From: Protonemura montana
Lineage: Eukaryota > Arthropoda > Insecta > Plecoptera > Nemouridae
Direction: 5' to 3'
NCBI GenBank assembly: GCA_947568835.1
Contig: OX387603.1
Coordinates: forward strand, 9,483,943-9,547,942
DNA length: 64,000 nt
Both the position numbers and the translations under genes were made by a program. Below are positions 1-13,999 of this stretch, in pieces; within the stretch, counting starts at the first letter, position 1; every line of letters starts with the position of its first letter. The notes under the pieces are model-generated. The model was given only the letters and a program-made list of their open reading frames with translations. It did not search any database and was not told the DNA's origin.

Positions 1-2757
1 GGAGGGGGGAGGGAGGGTCTTACCACAAAATTGAGCTATAACAAACCGGGCAGCACGTCTTCGATGGCGTTGGGCAATGCACGACCTCCGCTCGCTGACC
101 TCTTCTTGGCTCATCACCGATCGCTCTTCATTACTGGTACAACAGCTCATTGGCCAAGAAGCTGTAAACACGCGCGGAGCCACATGGCCGATTAAAAAAT
201 TACACGAAAATAATTCGCTTCTTCGAATTTTTTTTACCCGCTACGCTCCATATTTGGACGTAATAGGACACGCGGTTTATTAACTAATTAAAATTGTGGC
301 CCATATCGTTCGACCGGCGAAGATTCATTGGGCGAAATTAGTAAAAGACCGACATCCAGATCGCTACGATCTGCTAGGCGAGATTAGGGGAGCCGTGAGC
401 TCGCGCGGATCATGGCGTTACAGCTTTTATAAACGAAGGCACGCCGATTAATTGTGTTTGAAAGCAGTAACGGTAACCGCGAGGAGATAAATCTCCCGTG
501 CCCGACGCCCGCGAGGGCCGCTGTGTTTTTCGTGAAGCTACGAAGAGCAACGTCTTGTCCGATTAACCAGCGCGATCGTTGTGTGTTCGATCGAGACCCT
601 GCACTCCTAGGTGCAGTGAAATACTAGGAGCATGGGATGTTTAATTGTACCTTGGCTCCCCTCGCCGCGACCCGCATGCTTCGTTCAGATGCCGCAAGGA
701 ATCCACCTTGTTTCCTGTCTGCACGCTGTCTGGGGCCTCCGATGACCCCGCGGGGCAGGGGCGCCGTCGACGACGACGCGCTACAAGAGGACCTGACCTT
801 GGAGAATAGATGAGTGGCTGCGCCGGGAAAACGGGGAACATTTTTTGGAATGATTTTACAACTCTGCACAGTTTTTTTTTGTGGGCTTTGTCGCTTAATT
901 TTTCCTGCTAGGAATTATAAAGGTATTCGGGAAATACCAAAGTCTTATGCTAAGCTGGTAATATCAAGTGAACTGGTAATACCCAGTTCTCCCAAATTTG
1001 GAAACAAATTGATATATTCAATCGCCTCTTCTCCCCATTGTTGTACCTGCTAATCCATCCACAATAAAGACATTCTATAACCTATCTCCTAGAAAAGATA
1101 AAATCATAACTGAAAAATTAAATAGCGGTCCATGTTCGATTCTTGCCAAGGCGTATACCCGCTTTGACAAAACAATATACGAGCTATCTCGATCAACTGT
1201 CTCGTGGTCGCGACGTTCAATCGTTAATTATTACCCGGCTTTTAATGCTGCATTGTTTACCGAATTAATTAGATGGCTCGTTTGATGGATTCTAGCCCGA
1301 GCAAAGGTGTGCCCGTATTAGTCACAGTGTGGGCGTGGGAGATTCAGATTCGGGGCCTCGGGCATTCGGCCCATGCGTTTTAGTCAATCCATGCACGCTG
1401 GCCGAACGCCACGAATTTTATGGCATTTCTTATTTTATTTTCGCTTCGTTTACATTATTATTATTTCAATGTGGTACACAATAAGGAAGCTGGCTATTAA
1501 CTCGCCAGGTTTACGCCAAGTCGCCCGTTTTATTTTATGTTATACCGCACGTGGCGTTGTCTTGCGAATGTGCGAACACCTAAAAGTTATTTCTGGTGTT
1601 CCTGGTGATGGCACTGCGTTAACAATGGAAATAGCCGGGTCGTTTGCACCGTGATGAGATCACGCCGGGCGTGATGTGATTGCGCGAATTATTTTCAGAC
1701 TCCCGTGCGTTTTGGGAGATGTACATTGCGCTGCACTCGGCCATGTACACGTGGGATGCAGAATAGAGTGGTTGATGGTCTGGGAGTTTTAGGTTGATGT
1801 TCCAGAGTTTTTACGTTGCTGGTATTGGTGATGGAGTGGGAATGGTGGTGACATATCGCTTTAAATGTATTCGAAGAAATATGTTGGATGTTTTGGATGA
1901 CTTTTGATAGAACATGTTTTTTTCCTGTCTTGATTATAGCTCTGAGAACTTAAATGTCTGTAGTATTATATCCGCCAAAAGTGGTTTTTTTTGGGCCAAA
2001 ATTGATTACACTTGAATTTTTGATGAGTTTTGTAGCGGTATTGACCACTTCAACCCGGCTTGAGGTCTTATCACGACTTTCATAAAATGAATGTTTTTTT
2101 TTTTTTAAGAAAAATAACATCTAAAACTTTCTTACTCTGCACACCAAAAGGAATTTTGGTGTGCATATATTTCAGCAACTTTATCTGTAATAGTAATTTG
2201 ATAACCTTTCCGAGCCGGCTCATGATCATCAATGTATGTCCATTTAGGATCTGTGGATACATTACATTGATTAACCGGAGGTTAACTGAGATAATTATTT
2301 ACTACACTTCATTTCCGAATTCATTTCCTTTCGGACTTCACGCCTCATACCCCCCCCCCCCCCCCAATTCCTCTTAAATTGATTGAATTTCTGCTCTAGC
2401 TACGAATTCCATTTCGATTCAGAATGATTTAAACGCAGGGCGAAAAATTATAATAGGTAAACAGTGGTAAAAGTAGTAATAAATGATGCAAGAAGCGTTT
2501 TGATAGATAACAAGGCAAGACAGGACTAAGATACCACGATGTAGGGGATGCAGGATTTAAAAGAAATGCATTCCAAAAATGTTTTGTGCCCAATGGTGGA
2601 TAGAAAAGGAGCACCTGTTCAACTTTCCTCAGCAATGAAAATGCAGTGATGCAGCATTGTTGATCGCGATCCGAGAATTTTTATACTCTGTGTTGTAACC
2701 TGGGTCGTCAAGAAAAGTATTCCCCAAAATGAGGTTAGAGTTCTAAGTTAAGTCATC
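1..2757. other. non-coding DNA, nothing recognised
   Basis: AT-rich sequence with a purine tract at the extreme left edge, short GC-rich patches near 480-560 and 660-790, and a 16-base C run at 2350-2365. Open frames are short and without domains. TAATTA-type homeodomain cores occur around 1220-1270, as is common in AT-rich insect DNA. Confidence 0.5.
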
Positions 2758-2852
2758 AAAGGACTTCGCTTAGGACGCTTAGGACTTCGCATCATCAATT
2801 TCACTTGGACTTCGCTTAGCATTCTGTAGTAGTTTCTGTAGTTTCTGTAGTT
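2758..2852. repeat. short tandem repeats
   Basis: Two adjacent small arrays: three imperfect copies of a GGACTTCGCTTAG-like unit between 2761 and 2819, then three copies of a TTTCTGTAG-like unit between 2823 and 2852. Both are read directly from the sequence. Confidence 0.8.
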
Positions 2853-3119
2853 TGAAAATATATTTTCTTTACTAGAACTGTGAATGTGATGCTAGCAAAA
2901 AGTAGATATGGTTAAACATATTATGGTGTCCAGTCTCCTCTTTGCGAGGGTGCGAAACAAGCAAAAATTAAGGCTTCTCAACAAAATGTACACAATCGTT
3001 TCACACTCCTTTGGTTTTTCATCTCTCAACTCCGCGTTCATATCAAACGATGCGTCACTTCAAATTAAAAATAGAGCCATTATAAAAGCAAGACTTCCTC
3101 GTCCATCCGTCGCTATTCT

Positions 3120-3250
3120 TGTCGACACCGACGCCGACGCCGACGCCAAGGGTCCAGCGAACTTCGCGCCTCGCATGTTGTAATCGCTGCGCCAAAAGGC
3201 GATTCGTTCGACGACGCCGACGCCCGCAGCGGACGTCGGCGTCGTCTCGG
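3120..3250. repeat. GC-rich element with GACGCC arms
   Basis: A (GACGCC)3 run at about 3129-3148 is followed some 60 bases later by a hairpin in which GACGACGCCGACG is answered by CGTCGGCGTCGTC (3212-3247). It stands out sharply from the AT-rich surroundings. A similar arrangement occurs at 62225-62425. It probably represents a small non-autonomous repeat or expanded microsatellite. Confidence 0.5.
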
Positions 3251-3330
3251 TGAATTGTGCGTGCGGCGACGTTGCGGATTTGGCTGGATGCTGGTCGTAA
3301 TAACTTCGGCTGTCACGCGTTGCGTGCAAA

Positions 3331-6238
3331 AAAATAAAGAAAATCTAAAAATGGGAAATTATCTCTTTCGTATTCTGTTCGTATGGATTATATTTTATTA
3401 AGTTATTGCGTATGTTAATGTCCTGTTAGCTCGGTGACATGTCGACAGAAAGGGAAAATAACTCTATACATTTCTATATTTTGGGAAAAAAATTAGGTAA
3501 ATCAGATTTGTATGATAAATACGTCCAGTAGTTCATGTACGTATGCTGACTTTTTATATGAAAAACAGTTCACCACTGCGCTATCACAATTCAAAATGTG
3601 CCCAATACCCTCCAACATTCCTGGTAAATTTCATTTGATCTAAAAAAAAATGGTTGAATGCAGTTTTGTGTGATTGTCGGTATAGCTTTGTATGGTTTAA
3701 AATTACTATAGTTTAATTTTTAACCAACCTAATTTCAATATTTAAAAGAAAATGGTTAAACAGATTGCGATTCCGTGTATGTAGGCTTTCGATCAGTGTA
3801 CATGTTGTTGTAGGTAGACTTTGGACCAGATTTACAACGGCCTGTTAAAAAGATAACTGCCTGTTATAGATTCATCTACATAGTCAAAGCAAATCAGATG
3901 TTAAGAGCAATTGAAATGATGATCATTCCATAATCACGCTGAGTTACCAGTCATTTCTAAGTGTTTGATTAACCCTGTACTACCTTGAGGTACCATTGAA
4001 TCTATCTCTTAATCTCCTAAATAGAGTAGAAGAGTTATGAAAAGACTCGAGTCGAGTGGATCACTCAACCTCATCACACCAATTACCTCCAATTAGCGTA
4101 CAGATAAATCGATAAACAATAATGCGATCTACCGTACGATTCCCAAGCAACCAACCTGCGTTCTAAGCCGAGGCCTCGACTAGTCTAAGCCGATCAAATA
4201 AAACCAGCGTCAGCTTCCCCTGAGGAACGTTGCTAGCAATTAGCATCACCGCCTCGCTGTTGCGCAAAGGGCCCGGGTTCGAATTAGCGTTGCAGCAGTT
4301 GTTGCTTGCAGACCTCCAGCTGGAAATCGCATGTCCTTATTTGGAGAGATTGCCGACGCATGTGGCTTGCTGCTGGGCTTGTCGAGCTCGTGGTGAGAGG
4401 TGTTAGTCATAAAGAGAGTGTCTGCTTCGCTTTTAAAGTGAGGGTAAAGTATAGTTTGGTGGTGGCTTTGTATTTAAAAAAAACGGGGTTCGTGACCTCG
4501 GTATTAGTGACTTGATAACCCAATGTCTGTGCTTAGCCCGTTTCGGTCGAAATGCGCTGATGGGGTCGTTTACTCTCCTCCGATGCATGGTGCAACGGGT
4601 AAAGCTATTGCGGTTTCCTCCAGTCCAAGTACCCGTGCTGCCAAAGACATTCCTGTTAAAACTTAGAAATTTAAACTTTTTCCGTTTTATTCGAATTGAT
4701 CATCAACGTTCTTACTACCAAGTATTAGGTACTTAATAAGTGCCACAAACTTCGTCGTGATTGAACTTTCTCTGTGCCAGAAGACATGGTCAATGTTTTG
4801 TTTACCTTTCTGGCAATATGTCCTAGAATTGAATCTTATCCGAAAAAGTTCTTATTTTGGTTTTCAACCCTTGTCACTGACTTTAATTTTTCCCTCACCC
4901 TTCTTATTCTTTATGCCTTCAATTATTGTGTCATGCTATAGTCTCTGGTTTACCTTCACCTTAATTACCCATACCCGTCAAGACAAGTGCCGATCACCAC
5001 ACAATCTTGACGGGAGCAATTAAACGGGTGAATCACGATGCACTTCGGTGTCTAGAGGAGGCTGAGTGATATGATGCCACTGTCCATTTAGCGTATCTAC
5101 CTGTTGATGGTGGCACCTAATGGAACTGGTTGACCAGTGAGCGTAGGACCGTTGGTCGATGTCGTTCTGGAGGCATGGCAAAATTCGAGTAATGTCGCCG
5201 TTTATTCTTGATTTAAATGATAATTTCCTCGACTGACAGTATTTTTTCCTTACTATGAAATTTTTTGTAAAGCACCAACGGGAAGCCATCACTTCAGGGA
5301 TAGATCGTTCGGAACAAGAACATGGATTGATTTTGGTGATGAATAACTTTTGACAGTTCCCGAACGCTGCTGAGAATCTCTTTTGCGATCCAAGTGATCA
5401 AAATTTAAAATTAAAATTTAACAATTGTGCGCTTGGCCTCTGCAGTTTCTCTAAGACTCGGTCTGTACATATCGTCTACCGGCGTCCCAAAACCAAGTTA
5501 CCGTCGCTACTGTCAGCAAGTACCAAGACACCGTCGCCACCGCGCGATAAGCGGTCTACAAGAAAGCATAGCGTTAGGCGCAGCGTGCTTCTTGTCCTTT
5601 TCCCGGTAGGAGCGCGCAAGTCGGCGAGATGAGATACTGGGGCACGCCGCCGGGCTCCGTTTTTTGGCGCCTACAAAAAGACGAACTCTCCGAGTTCGCC
5701 ATGGATCGTAGGCATAAGTCACGGAGATTAGTTGGGCGCCGAGGGATTAAGGTGTTTTTGTTTTTTTATGCTTGCGGTCGATTTTGGCTATTGTTTGAAT
5801 CAACACGAGCGTGCGAGATTAGTGGGTTTGTTACTTGCGCAAGTGGTGATACCGACTGTGATAATAAGAAGTGGCTGGCGATCTGAAATGAAATATATAT
5901 TTTGTGTATTGTGACGGTATTACGCGGTCTTACACTTCATCGCATCTTGAGTAGTTATGAGGGGGTTTGCCTGTACGGGTGCAGGAGAGACACAATGCGA
6001 CTTTTATGCTCAAAGAGATTTTTATTGCAAAAGCGTGTTAACCGATTTTGACACAAAGGCTCATCGCTCTTGTTGCCATGTGCGAAAAACACGGTGGTTT
6101 TCTGTTGAAAACATTTGCTATATGCAGAAATTTGTTTTGTAAAGGTTTTTGGTTAGTTTTCAGCCGTTTTTCCATGTTTGGCTAAAGGGATTTCAACTCA
6201 GATGTAAGCTCTTAGATACTAGAAACTTTTAAATGCTG
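3331..6238. other. non-coding DNA, nothing recognised
   Basis: Mostly AT-rich. A GGGTTCGAATT motif at about 4276 resembles a tRNA B-box but has no convincing A-box or cloverleaf around it. Open frames on either strand (up to about 90 codons) lack domains. Confidence 0.45.
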
Positions 6239-6358
6239 ATTGATTGTTTGGGTAGATTTTAACGACTCTCTGTCTTGACTGCGGTCTCTGTGGCACTGGT
6301 CTAATGGTTTCAGGGAATGAGTGGATAAAGATGAACCTATAACCTAGTATAAGATTCT
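6239..6358 (-). repeat. 5S-derived SINE, 3' fragment
   Basis: In reverse orientation this matches the tail and CAT/ATC-rich part of the long SINE copies: TTTAACGAC..., then CTGTGGCACTGGTCTAATGG, then GATGAACCTA. The match stops near 6358, so the 5S head and body are missing. It is more diverged than the long copies. Confidence 0.6.
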
Positions 6359-6900
6359 TGTTTCAACTATTATTTCTACGACGAGTGGATTCTAGATTTA
6401 ATGGTTCAAACATTTAAGAGTGACAGGTCACGGAATTCGAGGATAGGAAGCATTGAAACTGTAGCGAAACTCGCGACTGTTTAGGCAACTCGTAATGCCT
6501 TACAGTAACACCAAACGAGTTGTGACTAATCTGAAGAACCATGCTGACTCGAGTTGTGCCGTCTGACAATTGTCTCCTTGGTCCACGATAAAACCGAGGG
6601 TGAATTAGCACGACCCGTAATGCGACGTGGACGATCCCAGTACCCCCCCAACCTCTCGCTGGAAAATGGTGATGAAAACTCGACGACTTCCCCCCCCCAC
6701 CCCCTTGTCATTCCCGCCCATTTTCCTCTCATTTCCTCGACTTCCTGGCGTTGGTACCGACGCGCGGTCCATTTTCTATGCCAAACTGCATCCCCTGGCT
6801 TGGTCACATCCTTTGCCTGTCCCCGTGCGCGTGTACGATCAGACTATTTTGGAGTTCGCGCTGTCTAGTCTAGACCGTCTGAAGACAGAAGTGTGACTTT

Positions 6901-6945
6901 GTCTTTATGAAGTCTTTGAAGTCTATGAAGTCTATGAAGTCTGTG
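6901..6945. repeat. TGAAGTCTA-type minisatellite
   Basis: Four imperfect copies of a 9-base unit (ATGAAGTCT / TTGAAGTCT), followed by a GTCTTT-rich stretch to about 6980. Read directly. Confidence 0.85.
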
Positions 6946-6989
6946 TCTTTGTCTTTATATTTATTTGTTTTGTCTTTATGAAGTAGAAA

Positions 6990-9900
6990 ATGGGGCAAAA
7001 CATTTTCAAAATCCATAAATTATTTTTATTGGTTTTAACGTGAAAGCAGGAAAAATTCTAAAAAAAAAGGCGATTTGGGGGGCAATTTTGACTGCTGTGT
7101 TGCTGCATGTACGGTGATATGCCGTAACTTTAATTGTCCTCAAATATTGTCCGAAAGCTCAATTAAACCGCGTACGGTAAACGGCTCCATTATTTTTTAC
7201 CCCTAGCTTCAATAGCGTTAAAATGCCACAAAAATTGAAGAAAACATTGTGAAGAAAACAAAGGCATTCACTGAAAATTTCAGGAAATTAGGCAAAATCA
7301 GCGCAAAAGAAAGAAGAATAACTGAGAGCAAAGAAACTTGGACGTAATGTATTTTTCGATTGCTGTAATCGTTTTGTAGTCTTTGCTCCGCTCGCAACTT
7401 TCATCCAAGTACTGAAACATCTTAATTAGCGAAAGAAATCTTACCATGTTTATTAATTCACCGGCAGGTATGCATACCCCGGCAGGTCGGTGTACGCTAG
7501 ATACATAATGTCAAGGCATACCTTTATTTGAAAATGCTAATGCATGTCTACAAGTTTCTTCTCATTTCTCTGTAGCAATTGCTTCGCCGTGGATAGGATG
7601 CCTAAACCTTAGAGAACCTAAAATACATCCGGTTTTTTCGTCGCCATTTTGTCAGGGACTTAATCGTATGGTTGGCCGTGATGGCAAAGTAATCAACACT
7701 TAACAAAAGTATCTTTCCATTGTTGCTGTCTTTAAAAAGACTCTTTACACCTAAATTTAAACTTGCACATCTTGCCATGTCTAATTTAAATGACGTGAAA
7801 TTAAAGTGATGGTTAGCTTTAATGTCCTAACTTAATCCTTATCTTTCGCGATTATTGGCTGCATAACCTATACATTTCAGAAAGTAAATTTAAAAAATTA
7901 TTTGGGTGTTTTTTTTTTTAAACGTATACTGCAATTGATTGTTGAGTGACATGAGTCATTACGTCACTATGTCAGACCAATGTATAGCAGTTTTGTTTCT
8001 CATGCAAAACCTGTAAAGATTTCCGTTGTCTTGTTATCTTGAATATCAAAAATGTTACCTGAAAACAAAATCGAAGTCTGCCTAAACCATTTTTAGGAAT
8101 AATAGATTCTCATCACAATTTGAAGCTTTGAGTCGTGATTGACCATCACTTTAAACGACAACCCAGGCTCTTTAGTGCTCGACATCGCCACAACACATCT
8201 CTATGGCGACACTATCAATAGGCTCACGTGCCCGTCTCACGTGTGCGCTGTCTGTCGTCTGAATCGCGAGGACATGCGTGCGATGCATTCTGACCAAGTG
8301 CAGTCTCTTGTCTGAACCTGGAGGTGGAATTCGCGGGCCGCCCTTTGTTGCACCGCCGACTCTTTGCCTCACGGCGCCGTCGACGTCGTCAAGAAGGGCG
8401 ACTGGCGCGCAAGGAATTTGAATCGGATGAGTCAAAACTGACTTTGTTGGTATCTTCGTTGGAATCTGTAGGTTATTGCCATTTTTTTTTTCAATTTCAA
8501 TTTTTTTGGCTGGTTTTTCCTCTTGAAATGTCTGTTGCTTTGCAGAGCCAGGAACCATTTTCTGAAGTTTTTGCTGCGAAGGAAAAACGTGCGTGTTCCT
8601 TGCGGGAACCGGGTGTCTCCATGGACAGTTAAAATAAATTAAAAAACACAAAAAAAAAGCAATTCTCTTGAGTTATTTACATCGAATTTGAACAAGTTCT
8701 CATCGTTACCAGTGAAATTTTGCCTGTCTTCAAAACTGTTGAAGAATTTTGGATGATATCCCAACTTTCAATTTTCAAAGCCAATCTTTTCGTGGATTGG
8801 ACATGGAATCTGTGGTTGAGAATGTTTTCCGTTTTGGCAAGGCCCTCGTCTATTTCAAAATTCGCAGTAGCTTGGAGATTTTGAAGAAAAAAATGTATAA
8901 ATTGATTGTATACCCACATATGTTTTGACGCCATACCCAAAAATGTACGCCAGGATTTATGGGTCCATTGAAAAGATAGTAATCTGGCTAATGTTTGGAC
9001 CGGGTTCAATTCGGCAATCAAGCGAACCTCTTCGGACTTAAAAGTTAAGATACGGTATTTTATATAATTACTAATTCACAGCACACCGTCGGCTATTTTC
9101 AACAAGTTTTTTTGAAAATCGTTCTTCATAGAATTTAACTCTTTTTTTTTGCCAGTTAAACGTAAAATATCACATTTGAAAGAATTATCATTGCATTATG
9201 GATGTTTAAAAATAGTCGAGATTTAATCTTTCGTGGTTAAGGTGCCTCGACGTGACTGGATTCCTCTCTCCCATCTCATTACAGATTTAATTAGACATTT
9301 TTAAGACCCAATTGACCGTTTACACAATTTTTTTTTGCCATTTTGACCACTTGACCGTTTTTCATGAAAACGTCCTCACCGATGGAAGATTACTGAGGCT
9401 AGTAAATAACCAATGCCTTGCATCTTTGAATACAATAGGTAATTTGAATACATCTTTTCCATACTTCAAAACCGTTGAGTATTCCTCGTTCTTCGCTGAT
9501 TTGTTTGCAGAAATTGTGAAGGGAAGTTGATAGAAATAATGCTATACAGTCATAGCTATGCTTTGCAGCAAATCATGGAAAACTTGATACAGATTTAGGC
9601 ATCCTTCTCCCCGTACCAACCTAACTCAGTTTCGTTTTCTTTGGTAAGGACAAGGCCTCGAAGCCATTCACAAAACAAGTAGGCTTTAATAGGACCGCTT
9701 ATTAATTATGGAGTGAGGCCTGGGTAATAGTCCGCCGCCTAATTAGGCTCCTAGACGGGAAGACGTATGCCGAGAAAGAACTGATTGATTAGTTTCTGAA
9801 ATGGCCCGGGAGTTCGATAGGATATTAGGCGTTACTAGAAGTTATATAGATTCATATCAGAGATATTATACGACATTAATCGTCTATTCCGTGAAAGAAG

Positions 9901-11935
9901 ATACCAGCCTAAGGAATGCCCTCCAGCATTGCTACAAATTCATGAATGAAATTTCATTTGTGGTTTCTGTGGCGGTATTTCTAAATACTTGTTTTATTTA
10001 CAAAATAATTTTCAATATTGTTTTTACTGGTAGAAAAATGCTTGTAGAATATCACAAAACATAACATCTTGGCATGACAAAAGCTTTAGAGCAAAATTAA
10101 AATGGCAAATATCTGCGAAGACGGTTTGTAGTGCTTTTAAAAATGACAGTTTGCTCGCATATCACCCCAAAACGGTCGATGGCGCTTCTGCCGCGAAAGT
10201 ATATTCTCTCGCTGAACGACGTATAGAACGTGAGGGATGACTGTTCTGTATTGTGTAAGTCATTTTCGAAGAGTCGCTTTGCTAGAAAAAGCCATTAATG
10301 ACGCTTGTTTTCTGAAATTCAAACATTCAATATAAAATTCAAGCGTGGAATATTTTGGTAGAATGCCTAAACAGACATCTTAACTTTGCCAACAGTCCTT
10401 TCTTATATTCCCCAGGGAGATTTCGAACTCAAACATTGTCCTCAGAGGGACAATCCCTTCCCGCCATCGGATATTGCCGCCAGTGTAACGGCTTCCCAGA
10501 TTCGATGCTCGAATTCGAATTTGAATATAACGGAAAATTCGAATCAAAATTCATAGGGCGGGAAATGAAATCACGTGACTCCGAGTGGCCGTCCTACAAT
10601 CTCGTGCGCAGTGTGACAAAAGATATCGGACTTGGACGTTCTATTGTCGCGCAGGGGCAATATGGCGACACCCCAAAACACACACTTTTATTAAAATTAT
10701 CATTCTTGATCGAAAATGTGGACGACTTGAGAGCTGTTTTCTTGATATTCAGAATATTTCTACGTCCACGGTTAGTATGCGTCTTTTTCCTAGCATAGAT
10801 GAGATCTTTGTTTTCTTTTACAAACTTACACATTAATGTCCTTTGCTAGTCTTTCAAAAATGGAAAGCTTAACAGGAATTAACGATTGTCGTGCTTCTGA
10901 AATGAGCGAAGTCACCTTAGCTCGGGCCACTTTTGAACGAGGCGCGAGCCTTCAAGAGAAAATGCAGAAGAAATAGAGGCAGTGACAGAATGAATACCTT
11001 TGCTCTACGTTTGGGACACGGGATGATTGGTTGTGAACAAAATAGGCAAAAAAAGGCTGCTGAATGAGAGAAGCTTGTCTGAAAAGGTGTCTGGGAGTTG
11101 TCCATTATGAGGATTTAGTACAAGTCTAGACTCTATGCACCAAATTCTAAGCACTACTCGACGGAGACAGTTTTCTAGGAAGGCTCACCAGTTTTTGGCG
11201 GAATTATTCGAAGCTTACCTGTGCAGCAAGGTAAGGGAGTGCGATTGGGGGTTGATTTTTAAAACAAATTGAAAGAATTATATAATTTCATTGTAAAAAA
11301 ACTACAAATCCACGTGAGTGTATCTGTAATGCATGATAAAAACACGTGCTCAAGTAGCTATGAAAACAAGTCACCAGGAAATGGTCACTTTCCACAAGTT
11401 TCTCGTGTGTTTCATTTTTCCGGCTCTTTGAAAGTAACCCTGTCTCAGTTCACTGGACGCTTGATATGTAAGGGTGCGAAAGAAAACTTCCCCTGTCCGT
11501 TTGAGAGGGGTGGACCCCCCCCCCTAAACAATTCTTATCCGATCGCACGCACAATAAAATCGCGCCGCGCGTCTGACAGCGACTCTGCCTTATGATTTAT
11601 CGACTCTGTCGGATATCGAAGACGTTGGCGTTTGTTTTAAGAGAGCTTTAGTTGGTGTAAGAGAGGCTGGGCTGTTTAATGACTCCATGAATGACGACGT
11701 GATTGCTTATCATAAAACTATAGCTAACTTTAAAGCTTGTCAGCACCAGCCGTTTTAAATTTCATTGCAATAGTAAGACCCCCTGCTTTTAACTCGCGGT
11801 TTTTTTTCTTTATACTCACCGTGTTCCTGTTAAATTCAATTTATGAATCTTTATTCACTGACAAATCCTAATCCGACTATAATTCTCGAAACTATTTTTT
11901 GTTATAAATGTAAATGCTTTCTAAAAGATATAATT
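6990..11935. other. non-coding DNA, nothing recognised
   Basis: About 5 kb with no repeat family or exon that I can name. Frames of 114 to 159 codons exist (8172-8651 and 8677-9021 on -, 10355-10798 on +), but they have no domain, signal or codon pattern suggesting a gene. An unannotated 5' exon of the perlecan gene could lie here or elsewhere upstream. Confidence 0.4.
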
Positions 11936-11939
11936 AACG

Positions 11940-12115
11940 CCCCTAATCGTTGGTTGCCCACCACGTCCAAGTGCGGAGTTGGCCACTCTGTACCATCGCA
12001 CAGCTCTCTGAAGCTTCGCTCGGGACTCGAACCCGCGCCTACCTACGCGACCGATGCGATTTATTTGCAGCGAGCCAACGGGGTAGCTGGACCACGACTC
12101 ATCGCGGGATGTAAT
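11940..12115 (-). repeat. tRNA-like sequence, possible tRNA-derived SINE head
   Basis: On the minus strand a B-box-like GGGTTCGAGTCCC (12022-12034) follows, about 45 bases after, an A-box-like AGCTACCCCGTTGGC. The intervening bases do not make a clean anticodon stem, so this is not a functional tRNA. The downstream sequence (towards 11940) would be the SINE body. No second copy was found in the window, which limits confidence. Confidence 0.35.
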
Positions 12116-13267
12116 CATTCGCCAGGATGACGAAAAAGGGGGGTTAGTTGGTGCCGCAGATCATGGGGATAATGAGTGAGGGTTCACGGGTGGAGGTGCC
12201 GTGAGATGATATTGTTGGAAAATGTATGGAAGCTTGGACTAGTTTTATTCCAGAAATATTTGTTTGGCTCGAAAAACATGCCACCGAAGTAATGATATTG
12301 CTTCTGAACTGAATATACGTTACATTTGGGATTATTTGTACAATTTTGAAATGTCATTTTTTTTTTTCAAAATACATGTATGAAACAGTTTTTTTTAAGG
12401 GCTTCTATTACTCAAACGACAGTTTCGTGACATCATCATGCTGTGTTCACACATTGCATGATCCGAGAGCTTTCCAGCCTGATTCATAAACCCCTTCAAC
12501 ATCATAAAACGACCTCAATTTTTGAAATTCAACACTCCTTGTACGAATTTCAGTAATCTCGAAGCTGTCACTCGCTAAAAATACTCGGAAAACTCTAAGT
12601 ACGTACTTACCTAGCTGACACGACGCCATCTATATGTGATTTTCCACGGCTTGCGCGATCAGGTGTTCGTATATGTCAACGTGGCGGTGGTGTCCCTCTC
12701 TCTAAGTGGCCGTGCATGTCCCGCGTCTTCATCAGCTTCCTGGGAGGATGGGGTGTGTCGGATGGCCAGCGTCACGTTGCCCAGGCGACGACCTAATCGA
12801 GCGATTGCCAGGTGATTGATCGATCGACGCGCTCCTCTCCGAACGATACACGTCCAGGATTATTACATAACCCTTCGAAGATCAACCGATTTACGAGGTG
12901 ATATCGCTCGGGGTTATTTCTCGGGCAAAGCTTGCAGTGAACTCGGCAATTTGGTCGGATTTTTATATTCTGTGACTTCTGTAATGGTGATAAAGGAGGA
13001 ATACACTAAGATGTACAGTAATGTCGTTATGAAGGTGGAACGTTTTTTTATTTATTGTCGTAGCTAACAAAACAAAACCAATTTTAAATTTTCGATAAAT
13101 ATATTTTGTATAGGCTTACCAGATGGTTTATTGACACAAACTCATTCTTGATGAGTATGGATGAGTAACTATTTATTTAGAACAAAATCATTTGGAGATC
13201 TGACGGAATGGAAAGGCCACCAAATACACCTCAAAATAATCTTTGTATGTATCCATACCGATTAGGT

Positions 13268-13696
13268 GATTAGTGGTGTTTAACGACGCACTGTTTTGAC
13301 AACAGGGAATGTGGAATGAAGAATGAATGTTGAATGAGTGGATAGTGATGACGATGATGATGAACCTAAACTAGCTTAAAAGAGAGGAGGGAAAACCCGG
13401 TGCCGGAACGTAGACTACTCCTGCCGAAGAGCACCAAGGGAACCGCCGGCATAACGTCCCTTCCGAAGAACGGTACAACGCGAATATTTGGATTCCTCCA
13501 CACATCCATGCTGCTGAGAGGTTGATAAGCAAGGCGAGTGAAGTTGTTGTACTAACTTTTACCCCTCCAACCTCTCTCCCGAACAGAACTGGACATGTGA
13601 ATGATGGTCACCCATCCAATACCTGACCCAGCCCAGTGTTGCTTAACTTCGGTTATCTCACGAAAACCGCTGTTTCTAACACGCCAAACCGTTCGG
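13268..13696 (-). repeat. 5S-derived SINE, near full length
   Basis: Reverse-strand copy. Tail TTTAACGACGCACTGTTTTG at the left, body motif AACGTCCCTTCCGAAGA in the middle, and at the right the 5S part with GGTCACCCATCCAATACC (C-box) and GTTGCTTAACTTCGGT (A-box), ending CCAAACCGTTCGG. About 430 bases, comparable with the best copies. Confidence 0.88.
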
Positions 13697-13968
13697 CATA
13701 CTTAACAAATTAAATTGATCTGCGATGATGTTCACTTGCAATAAATAATTTAATTTCGCTCTATCAACCGACTGTCAAAATATCTTATCCCTATAAGAAA
13801 AATCGTCAAAGAAAGTAAAACTACATCGCCACAGCTGTTTGACGCAACGACTCCGTTATCGCTCTCTTTCGATCTCTCTCTCTTTCTGGTTGACATCCGA
13901 CACGTGACCCGACACCCTCTTCCCCAGCCTCACCCCACCATTGGAACTTTGGGAGGGGGGTAGGGGTA

Positions 13969-13984
13969 GGGGGGGGGGGGGGGG
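13969..13984 (+). repeat. poly-G tract (16)
   Basis: Uninterrupted G run preceded by GGGAGGGGGGTAGGGG, giving a strongly G-rich stretch from about 13951. Length is likely polymorphic and could be affected by sequencing. Confidence 0.9.
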
Positions 13985-13999
13985 CAACACAAGTGTAAT

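Noticed and set aside
4262..4290. GGGTTCGAATT as a tRNA gene
   Set aside because: Isolated B-box-like word without A-box or cloverleaf.
8172..8651. 159-codon minus-strand open frame
   Set aside because: Composition changes abruptly along its length and no motif is recognisable. No support from splice sites or neighbours.
8677..9021. 114-codon minus-strand frame considered as a transposon remnant
   Set aside because: No transposase or reverse-transcriptase motif, and no terminal repeats around it.
10355..10798. 147-codon plus-strand frame
   Set aside because: No domain or signal, and the start is arbitrary. Consistent with chance.
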